Shown piece after piece: positions 36,561 through 48,924 of a stretch of 64,000 nt of DNA. This DNA comes from Osedax fenrisi (taxonomy: Eukaryota; Annelida; Polychaeta; Sabellida; Siboglinidae): NCBI GenBank assembly GCA_964019155.1, contig OZ025245.1:10997961-11061960 (forward strand). The letters are read 5' to 3'. Position 1 is the stretch's first letter. Every line of letters begins with the position of its first letter. The translations under genes were made by a program, and so were the position numbers. The notes under the pieces are model-generated. The model worked only from the letters and a program-made list of their open reading frames with translations. It had not been told where the DNA came from and made no database searches.

Positions 36561-37004
36561 GTAACAGTATTGACATTGTTTTTCTATCTAAATATTTTCT
36601 TTAACTTGTTTTTCCAATTATTGATTACTTTTTCTCTAATTTTCTTCGAAATTTTAATATATACATCTAATTTATTAACATATTAACCTATTTATTAAAA
36701 ATTTATTTTTTTTTAAATATTTATTTTCGAAAATACAAAATGTAAAAATTATAATTATTTAATTATTAATATTGATTTAGTCGTTAATATTTCATATATA
36801 ATACAAAATAGAAAAACAGAAATGAATGAACATAATAATTATAATTATTATAACTGCAATTTGGATGAAAATACGATAAATAGTGATTATCACAATTACA
36901 ATGTTAATTATAGTAGGCCAAGTAACAAAAACAAAATACAACAAAATACAAAATTATTAAAATACAAAGATGTAAAATATAATAATAAAGAATGCATACG
37001 GTAA
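36560..37004 (+). mobile_element. Probable LINE ORF2 C-terminal remnant
   Basis: An open stretch reads MNEHNNYNYYNCNLDENTIN and then DYHNYNVNYSRPSNKNKIQQ with KLLKYKDVKYNNKECIR. The NYN...R.P....L.YKD pattern resembles the tail of Jockey/CR1 ORF2. The open frame is short and could be chance in this composition. Confidence 0.35.
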
Positions 37005-37031
37005 ATTAATTCACTTTACATATAATTATTA

Positions 37032-37079
<48 letters not shown>

Positions 37080-37083
<4 letters not shown>

Positions 37084-37400
37084 ATGATTTAATCTACGCT
37101 ACGTAACTAAGGCAGACAATATAGTTGTAAAAACCATGATGCAATGAGGGACCAACATAACCGCGATATTTTAGTGGTATGTCGTAATATCTCAGATTTA
37201 ATATACGATATTAATCTAAGGTAATACATCATAATTTCCAGAATATTATTCTTCCTTATCGAGCGGTTCACTGTACTATCACATTTAAGATAAAATGGCC
37301 GCATACATTTTCTAGTATTGCGTAATACCGAGATATTGAATTCAGTTATGAGTCGCAGGTATCTCAGTAGTAGTAGTATTAGTAGTAGTTGTATTGAAAT
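37080..37400 (-). mobile_element. Possible LINE RT remnant
   Basis: The minus strand is open for 65 codons and further in the neighbouring frame (RYLRLITEFNISVLRNTRKC, NRSIRKNNILEIMMYYLRLI, SRLCWSLIASWFLQLYCLP). It is less AT-rich than its surroundings. The R.L..ITEF..SVLR and W.L..SWFLQ patches suggest transposon coding sequence, but no family is firmly recognised. A short TAGTAG run adjoins it. Confidence 0.3.
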
Positions 37401-37443
37401 TAAGGAATTATGTTATTCTCAAATTACTTCTAGATTTTAAAAA

Positions 37444-37444
<1 letters not shown>

Positions 37445-37511
<67 letters not shown>
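37445..37511. repeat. (TA)n
   Basis: One of the longest pure TA arrays in the window. Confidence 0.95.
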
Positions 37512-37514
<3 letters not shown>

Positions 37515-37623
37515 ATATTCTCTAGTTTAATTTACTTCTTGATATATCAATATATATATATGCTTAATTTTATGAATGAGATGTTGAACTAAAGTTATAT
37601 AATAATATATACTAATACTGTAG

Positions 37624-37625
<2 letters not shown>

Positions 37626-37685
<60 letters not shown>
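37626..37685. repeat. (TA)n followed by (TAA)n
   Basis: Pure TA array passing into about nine AAT triplets near 37684-37710. Confidence 0.95.
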
Positions 37686-37710
<25 letters not shown>

Positions 37711-37959
37711 TTTATTAGAAGAAAGTTGTATATATATATATATCATGTGAATTATTAAATTCATTATATTATTGTTTCCTCTAAAAGGCTTCAGATGAAG
37801 ATAATTATCTTTTCTATGCTGTCGCCTGCATCACCATCACCAGAACTGCCCACCATCACCGGCACGTTTTTTTTTGTTGAATTACTTTACTTTTTTTCAT
37901 TTCGTTTTCTTCTTATATTTTATAAGATATTTTATTATCATTTAAAAACATAAAAATAA

Positions 37960-38176
<217 letters not shown>

Positions 38177-38424
38177 TAACATATATAATTTTTTTTTTTT
38201 TTATAATTTATTTATATAATTTATTTTTTTAAATTTTTTTTTAATTTTTAATTTTTTTTTGTATCTCAATGAGTTGATTTTTTATTTTTTTTTTATATGA
38301 ATTTTTGTTTTTTATAATTTGGATATCTCCATTTAGATCATTCCATAACTTAGGTCCCATGGTTAGGATACTATTTATTAGTTGATTTTTTTTGTATAAG
38401 GTATTTTGTAGATAGGTGATTTCC

Positions 38425-39480
38425 TTAATTTATTTTTATTTTTATTTTCGTGTTTTTTATGTATGTTATAAATATTTTGTGGTATATTATTATTGTGATG
38501 GTCATGTATATTAGCGTGTTATATTTTATTAAACTATTGAGTTTTAATATATTATTCCTTTCAAATAGCAAATTTGTATGTTCTCTGAAATATTTGGTTT
38601 TGTTTATTATTCTTATGATTTTTTTTTGTGTGAGAATTAAATTTGTAAGATTACTTTTATAAATATTACCCCATATTATATTTCCATACATTATGTGTGG
38701 CAGGAATAGGCTGTTATATATGATAATCATTGGTTTTATCTTAATGTATTTTGATAGTCTGCTTATTGAGTAAAGTATTTTCGATAATTTATTATTAAGA
38801 TTAAATATATGATTTTTAAAGTTTATATCTTTGTCAATTATTATTCCTAGATATTTATATTCTATTTCATTTTGTATTGATATGTTATTTATTTTTAGAT
38901 GTATGTTACTGTATTTTCTCGAGTTAAAATTGACTATTTTAGTTTTATTGATATTTATTTTAAGTTTATTAAATGTGTACCATTTTTCTATTTTTGTAAT
39001 CATATTATCTATGGTATATTTTAATTTTTCATTGTTTTCACTTGTAAATGTTATTGCTGTATCATCAGCATATACTATAAGTTTTACTTGTTGGTTATTA
39101 TTGAATAATAATGATAGGTCATTTGTGTATATTATAAATAGGAGAGGACCAAGTATTGATCCTTGTGGTACCCCAATATTATTACATAATATTTGTGATT
39201 TTTTATCATTTATCAAAACAACTTGTTTTCGATTACTTAGGTAGCTTTTGATAAGTTGTAGCGAATTGCTTCTTATTCCATATTTATATAATTTATCTAT
39301 TAATATGTTGTGATCTAGCGTGTCAAATGCTTTGCTTAGATCAAGGAATAGAGTATTTATTGATTTATTTTGTTCTTTGTTTATTAATATATGGTTATAT
39401 AAATCTAAAATAGCATGTGTTGTGTTATGCTTTTTAGTATATCCGTATTGTGTATTAGATATAATTAGGTTTTTTTGAAA
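38425..39480 (-). pseudogene. LINE ORF2, RT palm to C-terminus
   Basis: From about 39480 the frame reads LIISNTQYGYTKKHNTTHAI, FLDLSKAFDTLDHNIL; the part from 39216 includes IGVPQGSILGPLL, LIVYADDTAITF, KIEKWYTFNKLKININKTK, KYLGIIIDKDINFK and YNSLFLPHIMYGNIIWGNI. All catalytic Asp of the palm are present. A single-base frame change at about 39484 separates it from the preceding half. Confidence 0.9.
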
Positions 39481-39483
39481 AAA

Positions 39484-40665
39484 TTAAGTAAATCTCTGAT
39501 GTATTATTTTTTCAAATATTTTTGAAATTTGACATAGTATTGATATGGGCCTGTAGTTGCATGGTTCGTATTGGTTTTTATTTTTATATATGGGTTTTAT
39601 TATGGAATTTTTCATTTTTTGTGGAAATATACCTTCACTAATACATAAATTAAAAATATGTGTTAGTGGTGATGAAATATAATCTATTGATATTTTTACA
39701 ATTTTCATGTTAATTAGGTTTATATCTAATGAGGTTTTTAATTTACTATTTTTTATTATTGAAGTTATTTCTTGTTTATTGGTTGGTTCTATGAATATAG
39801 AATTATTTATATTTGGTATTTCTACAGGATTTATTATATTTTGATTTTTAAATTGATCATTTATAATTTGTGCATTATTAATAAATTGTTCATTAAATAT
39901 ATTTGCTATTTTACTTGAGTCAAATGTGTTTTTATTGTTTTTATCTTTAATGTATATAATATTGTGTTTATTTACATTTGTATTAATGATATTATTTACT
40001 GTTTTCCAATGTTCTTTCGATGTTATGTTATCGTTTATTTGTTTGTTAATGTATTTTTGTTTTGCTTGTTTTATTGTGTTTTGTAAATTATTTCTATAAG
40101 ATTTGTAAACGTATAAATCTAATTCTGATTTACTTTGTAGATATGAGTTAAATAGTTTTTGTTTTTTATTTATTTTTCTTTTTATGTTATTTGTTATCCA
40201 GTTTTTAGAGAATATTTGTGATGATACTTTTGAAGTGATTATGGGAAAGTGTTTGTTTATTATATTTATATATTGAGTGTAGAAAATATGATAGGCATCT
40301 TCTGCATTATTGTTATTATATACAGTGTCCCATTTTATTTGTAATAGATTTTTAATAAATGCTACAATATTATTGTTTTTAATTTTTCTTGTTGTTATTA
40401 ATGTTTTATTTTTCAGTAATCTGTTATTTAAGTTAAAGTTTGCATATATTGGAAGATGGTCTGTTATTTGTTCTTGTATTATACCACTTTTTCCTATGAA
40501 ATTTCTATCTATATTAGTGTAGATTTGGTCAATTATTAAGTTTGTATTTGTATTGTATATTGGTCTTGTATTTGAATGTATAAGTGGTGTTAGTCCTAAT
40601 TGGTGCATTAGTTGGTTTATTTTTGAATTTATATTATTCGTCGTGTCTATATTGAAATCCCCCAT
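39484..40665 (-). pseudogene. LINE ORF2, endonuclease C-terminal part and RT fingers
   Basis: 393 open codons starting at MGDFNIDTTN. Contains the endonuclease block DQIYTN and QITDHLPIYANFN (catalytic Asp-His), a linker, then RT SLDINLINMKIVKI, MKNSIIKPIYKNKNQYEP and YRPISILCQISKIFEKIIHQ. The upstream endonuclease segment (IIICLSETWLNN and RRGGGVCIYVTNNLTYNIVN, 40670-41060) is in another frame by one base. Confidence 0.9.
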
Positions 40666-41178
40666 TATTATAAGTTTTTGTTGATGAATTTATGAAATTT
40701 ATCATAAAATATTGTATTAAACTCTTCTATTTTGTTAAATGGACTATTATAGATACATGATACTGTTATATTTTTATTATCACTTTCTTGTATTATTTTT
40801 ATTGTTACTATTTCTAGATAATCTATTATATTAAATGTTAGTTCATTTACTATGTTATATGTTAGGTTGTTAGTTACGTATATGCATACTCCCCCTCCTC
40901 GTCTCTTATCTTGACAATGTATATTATTTATTACCTGTTTATAATTAGGTATATTTAAGTTATTATTATTTATGTTATTTAGCCAGGTTTCTGAAAGGCA
41001 AATTATTTCTGGTTTTTTGTTAATAAATTTAAAAAATCTGTCAAGTATTCAAAGTTGTGATTAAGACTTCGTATATTTAGATGTATAAATGTTAGATTAT
41101 GTTCGTCTATTTTTTTGTTTATTTTATTAAAATTGTTTGTAAAAAAAATACTAAATATATTCATTTTTTTCTTTTGAG

Positions 41179-41963
41179 TTATTCATTTTTATTTTGTAAT
41201 TCTATTATTTTGAATGTATTATTTATTGAACATCTTACCACAAATTTGTGTCCATTGATTGTTTTACCTTTAGCTTCTATGGAGAGCTTTTGTATTTCTA
41301 TTAATTGTTCTTTTGTATATTCTTGTGATATACTAATCTTACTATACTGCGTATTTTTTAATTTATGTGCTGAATTTATAATGTATTGTTTTTCGTTTTC
41401 TGTATTAAATGTTATTTTTATTGGTCTTATTTTATTAGCTTTATCATCATATTTTCCTATTCTATGATATTTAGTTATTTTATAATCACATTCAGTATTT
41501 TTCAGTATATCATGTATTTTATTTAATTCATTACTTGTTCTTGTTTCGAAATTGTCATCATTTTCCATTTTAACATTATACAGTATTATGGATTTATTTT
41601 TTTCAACGTTAACATTATTTTCATTTATTGTCTTTCTTATAGTATTGGTCATATTAGTTTGGATTGCTGAGTTTATATTTAGTTTTGTAATTTCTGCGAA
41701 AGATTGTAAATCTTACTTATGTGTTGTGTTTGTTAATTTGTTAATTATTGTGTTTTGATTTTCAATTATTATTGCTTGATTATCTATTATTATTTTTTGA
41801 TTAGATAACATTTCTTTTAAATCATTTAAATTTAAGTAATTGTCATCATTTTTTTTTTCAATTATTATTGCTTGATTGTCAATTATAATTTTTTGATTAG
41901 ATAATATTTCATTAAAATCCTTTAAATTTAAGTTAAAGTTGTCATTTTTTTTTTATTTGCCAT
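41179..41963 (-). pseudogene. LINE ORF1 (RRM-like RNA-binding protein) with internal duplication
   Basis: ATG at 41963 (MANKKKN). The N-terminal third is a probable coiled coil containing the block LSNQKIIIDNQAIIIE twice, about 90 bases apart. The C-terminal part from 41652 reads SIILYNVKMEND, YKITKYHRIGKYDD and RPIKITFNTENEKQYIINSA, the RRM-like pattern (...IYGV...Y R.G......RPI.V.F.....) of ORF1 proteins in non-LTR elements. A one-base shift in the first A-tract and a TAA near 41716 interrupt it. Confidence 0.75.
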
Positions 41964-41999
41964 TTTTTATAAGTAATATATTTTCGAAATATTTAAAAT

Positions 42000-42246
42000 A
42001 TTTGTATATGTTATATGCTATATGCTATTATATATAATGTATCTTATTTATTATACATAGAATAATAAAAGGATAAAATCATATATATATATATTTATAC
42101 CATATGTGTACTTCATTGTTTATTTATATTGGATATAAGCACAAATATACATGGCAATGCATAAATATATAATGTATATAGTTTAATGTAATAATTAATT
42201 ATTATAATTAAATCAAATTAATTATGCAATTATAGATAGAATGAAA
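42000..42246. other. AT-rich spacer upstream of NEPL-B
   Basis: Plain AT-rich DNA with a TA run near 42081. No feature seen. Confidence 0.4.
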
Positions 42247-42395
42247 TGTATATAAACTAATACAAAATAAAATGTATATAGTGTATATGAATGTATATAA
42301 TGTATATGAATGTATATAATGTATATGAATGTTTATAATGTATATGAATGTATATAATGTATATGTATGTATATGAATGTATATGAATAGTGTAA
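42247..42395. repeat. Tandem repeat, about 20-bp unit
   Basis: ATGTATATAATGTATATGA repeats about seven times with small changes (GTTTATAATG once). Confidence 0.8.
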
Positions 42396-42837
42396 GACGT
42401 GTAATAATAGTGAAATTATAATATGAATATAGAGATTATAAATATAAATAATAGAATAGAGAAAAATGTAAACAACAATATTATAGAAATGATATGCTCC
42501 AATGATTTTAATAATATTTTAAATATGAATGATATAAAGTTGAATAAATGACAAAATAGTGCGTGAAAAAAATAATTAATAAGTAAACAATGTGTGTTAT
42601 ATGTTTATAAATGTGATGATTATAAAATATTCATGGAAAACTTATCTGGATATCGGATTAAGCAGGCTAAATTAATTTGGAATTAAATTGATGTTTGACA
42701 GAATAATAGTAAACAGGAATAAGAAATATAATGCATATATATATATATATGCATTATATATTATTGTAATATCATAATTGTAACGTATTCAATGTACATA
42801 TAATAAATTCACTATTAAACATAATTCCAACACTAGA

Positions 42838-42961
42838 ATGAAAACCATACTCATAATATTTAATGTATTAATGGTGATATACATTGTATATTTAACCACA
42901 CCTATGTTATTTGGGGTAGTGGGTGAATCTGGTTATTCAAATGAAACTCAACATGTGAAAG
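42838..42961 (+). CDS. NEPL-B first coding exon, signal peptide
   Basis: Starts MKTILIIFNVLMVIYIVYLT, then TPMLFGVVGESGYSNETQHV. Same 124-nt length, hydrophobic profile and phase (K G|GTAAAA) as the NEPL-A exon. Upstream AAACATAATTCCAACACTAG is shared with NEPL-A. Confidence 0.85.
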
Positions 42962-43220
42962 GTAAAATAATATTCATTGTATATATAGTAATATAGTCCA
43001 AAAATGTCCATGAATGTTATACTATATTTTAAATATCGAGCACATAAATATATAATTTATATTTTAGAATGTATACTTTAAAATGTAACCTTAATATTAC
43101 ATGCTATATAGAATATAGCATATCGCACATGCGACTTTATACAATATACTTTTATACAAAAATTTAATTTTAAATCTAATATTTATAGTATATATTTAAT
43201 TTCCATTGGATGTTATTTAA

Positions 43221-43255
<35 letters not shown>

Positions 43256-43365
43256 CAGTATATGTGTATTTAATTTGCATTTAAAAAATGAACTGTCATT
43301 AAATACATAGATTCCTTAACAAAATAACTATTTAAATGTATATTAGAATTATTTTGTTATGTGTG

Positions 43366-43425
43366 AAATGTTTATCTAAGTTTCTAAATTGTACGAATGG
43401 CCTCAATTAAAAAATAATGGTAAGC
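43366..43425 (+). mobile_element. SINE tail relic
   Basis: GTGAAATGTTTATCTAAGTT followed by TCTAAATTG...AATGGCCTC resembles the SINE body GTGAAAACTTCATCTAAGTT, CCTGGATGG. Old and short. Confidence 0.35.
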
Positions 43426-44064
43426 ACAATTTTAATATTACACCGGAATCTACACAATTTAATAATAAATATAACCAAGGAGTAAATAATCATAATATTT
43501 ATTATTAATAATTAGCAAATATATAATTAAGATAAATATCATAAAAACAATATATTATTACTTCTAAAATATGAAATCTCTTATACTAATATTAAACACT
43601 ATTATATTTATAATATTACTAAAAATATCATACTCTTGTATAGTTAAAATATATATATATATGTATAGGTAAAATATCAATAAGTAAAAAATGTTATGAA
43701 GTAAAATAATTATTCTTAAAGTATTCTATGAAGATTGAAATATTGAAATATAATATCTAATAATTATTCAATTTACTAATTCATGAACTTAATAAAAGAA
43801 ATTAGATTATGGAGAATCCGATATAATGATTTTTATTTCAATATTATAACCACAATTATAACTTTAACATACACCTTTATTTATATTTTTCTTGTACTAT
43901 AATATTATCTAAAATAACCTGCATTTAATTGTGACCAAATTAATATTTTCGTTAACATAATATAAATCTCTACTTAATATACAGATAATATAATAGAGTT
44001 AAGATAACATAGTTAAATTCACTAAATTCATTATGATATATTTACCATTTACATATATTCGCCA

Positions 44065-44113
<49 letters not shown>

Positions 44114-44230
44114 TCATTATGTTCGCAATAACATGTATATCGTTAAAATTATAAAGTTTACATTTACATTTTCAAAAGAATTTATAGATATCTTAAAATG
44201 TACAAACACCTTTAGCTAATATATTATAGA
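43426..44230 (+). other. NEPL-B intron
   Basis: AT-rich intron with a (TA)n run at 44073-44110. Nothing else recognised. Confidence 0.4.

Positions 44231-44232
<2 letters not shown>

Positions 44233-44279
<47 letters not shown>
44233..44279. repeat. (TA)n
   Basis: Pure TA array in the first NEPL-B intron. Confidence 0.95.
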
Positions 44280-44281
<2 letters not shown>

Positions 44282-44330
44282 CATATTCGTAATATTATAT
44301 TTAATAATCTAAACCCATACCTATAAATAG

Positions 44331-44437
44331 ATACACCTATATCTAAGACACCGAGTTATAAACCTATCGTTAACTACTGCGATACCCGTACTTGTATAGA
44401 TTCATCACGACATATCTTACAGTTTATGCGTAAAGAA
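44331..44437 (+). CDS. NEPL-B exon (YCDTRTCI)
   Basis: 107 nt, TPISKTPSYKPIVNYCDTRT then CIDSSRHILQFMRKE. 31 of 35 residues equal NEPL-A, and the first 66 bases differ at only one (silent) site. Acceptor CTATAAATAG, donor GAA|GTTTAT. Confidence 0.87.
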
Positions 44438-44463
44438 GTTTATATATAATACCCATATTATAT

Positions 44464-44499
<36 letters not shown>

Positions 44500-44930
44500 T
44501 GATGTAAACAAATAGCAATATTACAATTATATTCGATTCGATTGAATATTTGAAAATTCGATTCATATTAGATTTAAAAAGCAAAGTTAGATATAATGCG
44601 ATTCTAAATATAAAAATGTCGAATAATTATTATTGATAATATGGTTCGTGAAAATTTAAAATATTAAATTATTTTCTCTATATGTTAAAATATTGAAAAT
44701 TAGGATTATAGTAATATCTTATAAATAGATAATTATGTATTTTTATATATTTTATTATATATATATATATATATATATAATACAATTATTTATATATATT
44801 TATGACAATATTACTAATCAATGGAATATTATATTTATAATTTTTATATTAATATAATGATTATTATAATTATCATAACTCATATTTTTTATTATTCACA
44901 TTTAAATATATATATATATATATAAATGTA

Positions 44931-45014
<84 letters not shown>
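44931..45014. repeat. (TA)n, longest array
   Basis: About 75 bases of almost pure TA inside a NEPL-B intron, near further TA runs at 44758 and 44911. Confidence 0.95.
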
Positions 45015-45018
<4 letters not shown>

Positions 45019-45431
45019 TGATTTATATTCACTATATTAATTATTATTAAAATTATAATATCATATTAAATATTAAATTTTGAATTATAAATATACTATT
45101 CAATTGATTTTTGATATTATAACCTAATTATATAATATATATGATTAAATGTTTAATTAAATTATAAATATTCTACATTTAATAGTATTCACGTAATTTT
45201 TTTTAATACGAATAAGTGTTAAGTGAATATTATATAAATTATTAGTATTTAAAATTACTTTATTTAATTCGGTATTCATAATTTGTGTATTTGTAGCATT
45301 CAATTCTTGTTAAAAATATAAATATTTTATTTAAGTATTTTTTATTTTGATAGAATATAGTATATACTAAATAAGTGATATCATATAGCTTATATATATA
45401 TATAATTTTAATCGTAATATTATATAAAAAG

Positions 45432-45555
45432 TTAAATCCTTGCAATGACTTTTATGAATTCGCTTGTCACTACGTATACAACAGAACAACTTCGTCATAT
45501 AAAGGTATTAATAATATAAGAAAGGCATCTGTTTATATCAATCAACAAAATATAG
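45432..45555 (+). CDS. NEPL-B exon (PCNDFYEFAC)
   Basis: M13 N-terminal signature LNPCNDFYEFACHYVYNRTT, then SSYKGINNIRKASVYINQQN. Acceptor TATATAAAAAG, donor G|GTTATA; 124 nt as in NEPL-A but only about half the residues identical, which contrasts with the neighbouring exon. NRT is a potential N-glycosylation site. Confidence 0.88.
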
Positions 45556-45835
45556 GTTATAATATTATACAATAATAATAAATTACATTTAAATTAATTA
45601 TTTTATTTTATATATATATTAATAAGATACATTATATGTTAATCAATTTAATTTATTTTATTTAAATAACGTTAATTAATTATAATTAAATATTATGTTT
45701 GATTATAATTGTATTACAATACATTACAGTTTATTAATTATTTGACTGATTTCGTCTCCCAAATATAATATTAATTAATTAAATGCATGATTATGCATTA
45801 TTAATGTAGTCGTGTTTTTATCTATATACTAACGG

Positions 45836-46135
45836 AGTTGGTTGGGTTTTGGGTTGGGTTTGGGTTTAGATATACAGTCAGTAGACCCCGACATTGTTAT
45901 GGTTATGTTCTCTTCGCCTATAGAATAAGTCAGCTGTCGTTTCAACGATGCAGACACACGACCCGCCTATTGTTAGCAACACCAAATTGACAAGTCGAAT
46001 TCGCTGTATTCGTTACCTATTTCATATATATTGGTTGGGTTTGGGTTTGGGTTTATTTTTGAGTTTAGGTTTGTGTTTTTACTATAATATAGTACATTTT
46101 ATTGGCCGGTATTTTTAATACATAGGGGTGGGTTT
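45836..46135 (+). other. G-rich block with TTTGGG repeats and a quadruplex motif
   Basis: GGTTGGGTTTTGGGTTGGGT at 45840 and GGTTGGGTTTGGGTTTGGGT at 46033 stand out in this AT-rich DNA, as does the stretch between them (ATGCAGACACACGACCCGCC near 45948). Four GGG runs at 45844-45864 fit a canonical G-quadruplex motif. Not similar to the recognised transposons; origin unknown. It lies in a NEPL-B intron. Confidence 0.6.
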
Positions 46136-46912
46136 GAAAATAGTTTATAACTCTATAATTATAGAAATACGAATATCGTTACTTACCCATTTACACTTCG
46201 TATTAATTATATCTACGTTATCCCTTCGAGTACTAACGATTTAGAGCTATATTCGCAATTTAATCTTACCTAGAATAGGTAAATTAGGGGCAAAATCGAA
46301 AAAAAATCCTTTTAACAATTTTTTCTTTAATTTGTATATAAAATATATTATAAAATTGTGTATTACAGTATTTCTCTAATAGATTCGAGTAGTTCTTCAT
46401 TTGTTAATTCATTAATAATCTAATTTATTATTAGAAATAATATTTATAAATATATACTCAGAAATTGTCTATAAAGATCCATCAAAGTTTCAAAATAGAG
46501 ATGAGTTTGAAAAAACTGAATACATGAAATAAAATATTCTGAGATATAGCTTCCTAAAGTTTAAGTGTATTTTGAATAATATTAAGTTTATTTTTTTCAC
46601 AAACAAATGTATTAACATTCAAATGTATTAGACTTATATTTACTTTAAATAATATGTTATATATTATTATTTGATATTTAAAAATAAAACTAAAATAAAA
46701 ATAAATAAATATATATATTTATATCTTAGGGCTTTGGTAGAAATTATTTATATAATATCAAATTAGTAAACACAAATAGCCCATTAATAATTTATCAATT
46801 TCGGTATAAAATATATTTATTATACATTCATAATATTATAGGATTAAAATCAATTAAATTGTGATTGAAAAAGTACTAGATAAAAACTCTATTACTAATA
46901 TATTAGAATATG

Positions 46913-46944
<32 letters not shown>

Positions 46945-47066
46945 TTTTTGTATTTTATTTTAATATGTAGATTTTAATATAACTTTATAAATATAATATA
47001 TTAATAATATGTTTATGATATATATTTTTAAATACATTTTATATATTTATTATAATAATATTCTAG
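46136..47066 (+). other. NEPL-B intron
   Basis: AT-rich, with a mildly less AT-rich first 150 bases (to about 46290) that may belong to the same insertion as the G-rich block. TA run near 46920. Nothing coding seen. Confidence 0.4.
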
Positions 47067-47158
47067 AAAAAATGACTAGATCAAACCAAGAAGTGTATGG
47101 AGCAGTGTTGAAGGTTAAGGATTACTTTCTTTCTTGTATGGAACTATATACGACAATA
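47067..47158 (+). CDS. NEPL-B exon (AVLKVKDYFLSC), damaged 3' border
   Basis: Reads EKMTRSNQEVYGAVLKVKDY, then FLSCMELYTTI, after acceptor TTCTAG. NEPL-A continues for 22 more bases to its donor. Here the matching stretch is two bases shorter, contains TAA TAG and has GATTAT where NEPL-A has the donor GTTATA. Using the only GT (ATA|GTATGC) gives phase 0, which does not fit the next exon (phase 1). Confidence 0.75.
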
Positions 47159-47538
47159 GTATGCATAATGAATTAATAGATTATATTTATTTTTAATATA
47201 TATTTATATGTATTACAACAAAATATATTTATATTTATTTCAATTGCGATAAGTATGACAACGCTTATAACTTTATATTTGTTATTAACAATACACTTTA
47301 ACGTTAATACATGATAATTTAATCTTCTTTCATTTTATAATACATAACAATTATATATATATATTTATTATTATTTATATTTATATTTATATTTATATGG
47401 CATACTATGAAACTATATTTTATATCTTATTAAAACATAGTTATTCTTAACTAATAGATAATTTGTATTTATTAACTTTTTAAGTATACATAAGTAATAT
47501 AATATATAATAACACATAATTTAAAATATGTTTTAATG

Positions 47539-47569
<31 letters not shown>

Positions 47570-48029
47570 TTGATAATAATTTAATTATTCTAGTTATTAA
47601 TTACAATTTATGAACATTTGAAGTTTGAAGTCAATTTCATTATTTACATTCACTATGTGTAGTATATTACATATTATACATTACTATTAAACAGAGTATT
47701 ATGACCTTATTATATATTATTTAAAGTACTAAATGAGCATAGTCATGTATTCAAGATAGAATATATACATTAATGCTAAATTTATTAATGTTCATTCCAC
47801 AAAATACATATAGCTAATAACATAGCTAAATACATAGCTAATACATATGGATATCAAATGTATATGATAATATTCATATATACATACAATAATTATCCTT
47901 AAACAACATTTAATTTATGACAAATTTATGCCTATTATAAATCATGATTAATATTAGAAATTAATACATTTTATTGATGTTATAATATTCCATATAATAT
48001 TGAATTCCATGCAATATTGTATCCACGAA

Positions 48030-48430
48030 TATCTATTTCCTATTTATTTCGGCGGCTCGTTTGGATTTCAAAGAGTATCAACATCAATCGAATATACACT
48101 GTTCGTTATTCATCTGTATCGATTCATCTGGTTAGCAATCCTATAGGAGGTCGTCTCGTACTAGCTGATCTTGTTATCTGATATTGTTGAGAATGTTAGT
48201 GTGTTGCTGTATAGTTCGTTCGATATTGTTATGCTATATCCAAGACTGAATTAGAGATGGTATTAGCATGCGTATGAAATTGTATGGTCTTATTTCATTT
48301 AATATGTCTGTTATTCTTGATTTTCATATTTTGCTAATCTCATTTAGGCCCAGATTATTTCCATGCTACTATTCATATATTTTCCAGTTGATTATAAATA
48401 AATGACAAGATACTTGACATATCCTACTTA
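48030..48430. other. Less AT-rich block of unknown origin in a NEPL-B intron
   Basis: GGCGGCTCGTTTGGATTTCA to GGTCGTCTCGTACTAGCTGA and on to about 48430 differs in composition from its surroundings. It looks like decayed transposon sequence, but no frame on either strand matched a known protein by eye. Confidence 0.35.
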
Positions 48431-48479
48431 TTTTATAGTTTCACCATTAGTTCTATGTATTCCTTCGGTTTATATTTGT

Positions 48480-48518
<39 letters not shown>

Positions 48519-48782
48519 TTTTATGTATATACAAATTGACTCTTTACTTTGTGAATTATGATAATACACCATTTATACACTATTTTGCTACTACTAGATC
48601 ATAAGCATAATCTACATCCGTAATATATATGATCCCGTCTACTCTTTTTATATTAGTGTACATCCGATGTCATATTGGATATCTATAGTTTTCTCAGTAT
48701 ACATATATAGATATTATTGTTTTAATCACAAACTATTTAATTTAATCAAAATAGGGTATCTATTTATAATTACTTATTTTAG

Positions 48783-48850
48783 ATTATTTAAAAATAAATG
48801 TTGATTGGAATTTATATAATCAAAATTCAATAGAAACATGGAATTTGCAG
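48783..48850 (+). CDS. NEPL-B exon (VDWNLYNQNSIETW)
   Basis: 68 nt, YLKINVDWNLYNQNSIETWN then LQ; acceptor TTATTTTAG, donor CAG|GTTAAT. Same length and phase (1 in, 0 out) as NEPL-A. A (TA)n array follows. Confidence 0.8.
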
Positions 48851-48851
48851 G

Positions 48852-48882
<31 letters not shown>

Positions 48883-48924
48883 TGATACATACACATATTA
48901 AAAAACATATGTATTATTAAATAT

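Larger units (their letters stand above)
38190..41963 (-). mobile_element. Best-preserved LINE in the window: ORF1 + ORF2 (Jockey-like)
   Basis: About 3.8 kb on the minus strand. ORF1 from ATG 41963 to 41179; ORF2 from about 41100 to 38425; then a T/A-rich 3' UTR with poly(A) (a T-run at 38190 on the plus strand). ORF2 has endonuclease motifs LSETWLNN, RRGGGVCIYV, IMGDFNI and ITDHLPIY, then RT motifs YRPISILCQISKIFEKII, GYTKKHNTTHAIL, LFLDLSKAFDTLDHNIL, NIGVPQGSILGPLLFIIYTN and VYADDTAI. Only a few single-base frame breaks (near 40670 and 39484 in ORF2, one A-tract shift and one stop in ORF1) interrupt otherwise clean coding sequence. It lies in the spacer between the two M13 genes. Confidence 0.92.

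Noticed and set aside
43381..43419. 39-nt candidate NEPL-B exon (SKLYEWPQLKNN) with TCTAAG acceptor and GTAAGC donor in fitting phase
   Set aside because: The sequence and its flank resemble the SINE body and tail, M13 proteins have no matching segment, and the NEPL-A equivalent position is also SINE-derived without a donor.
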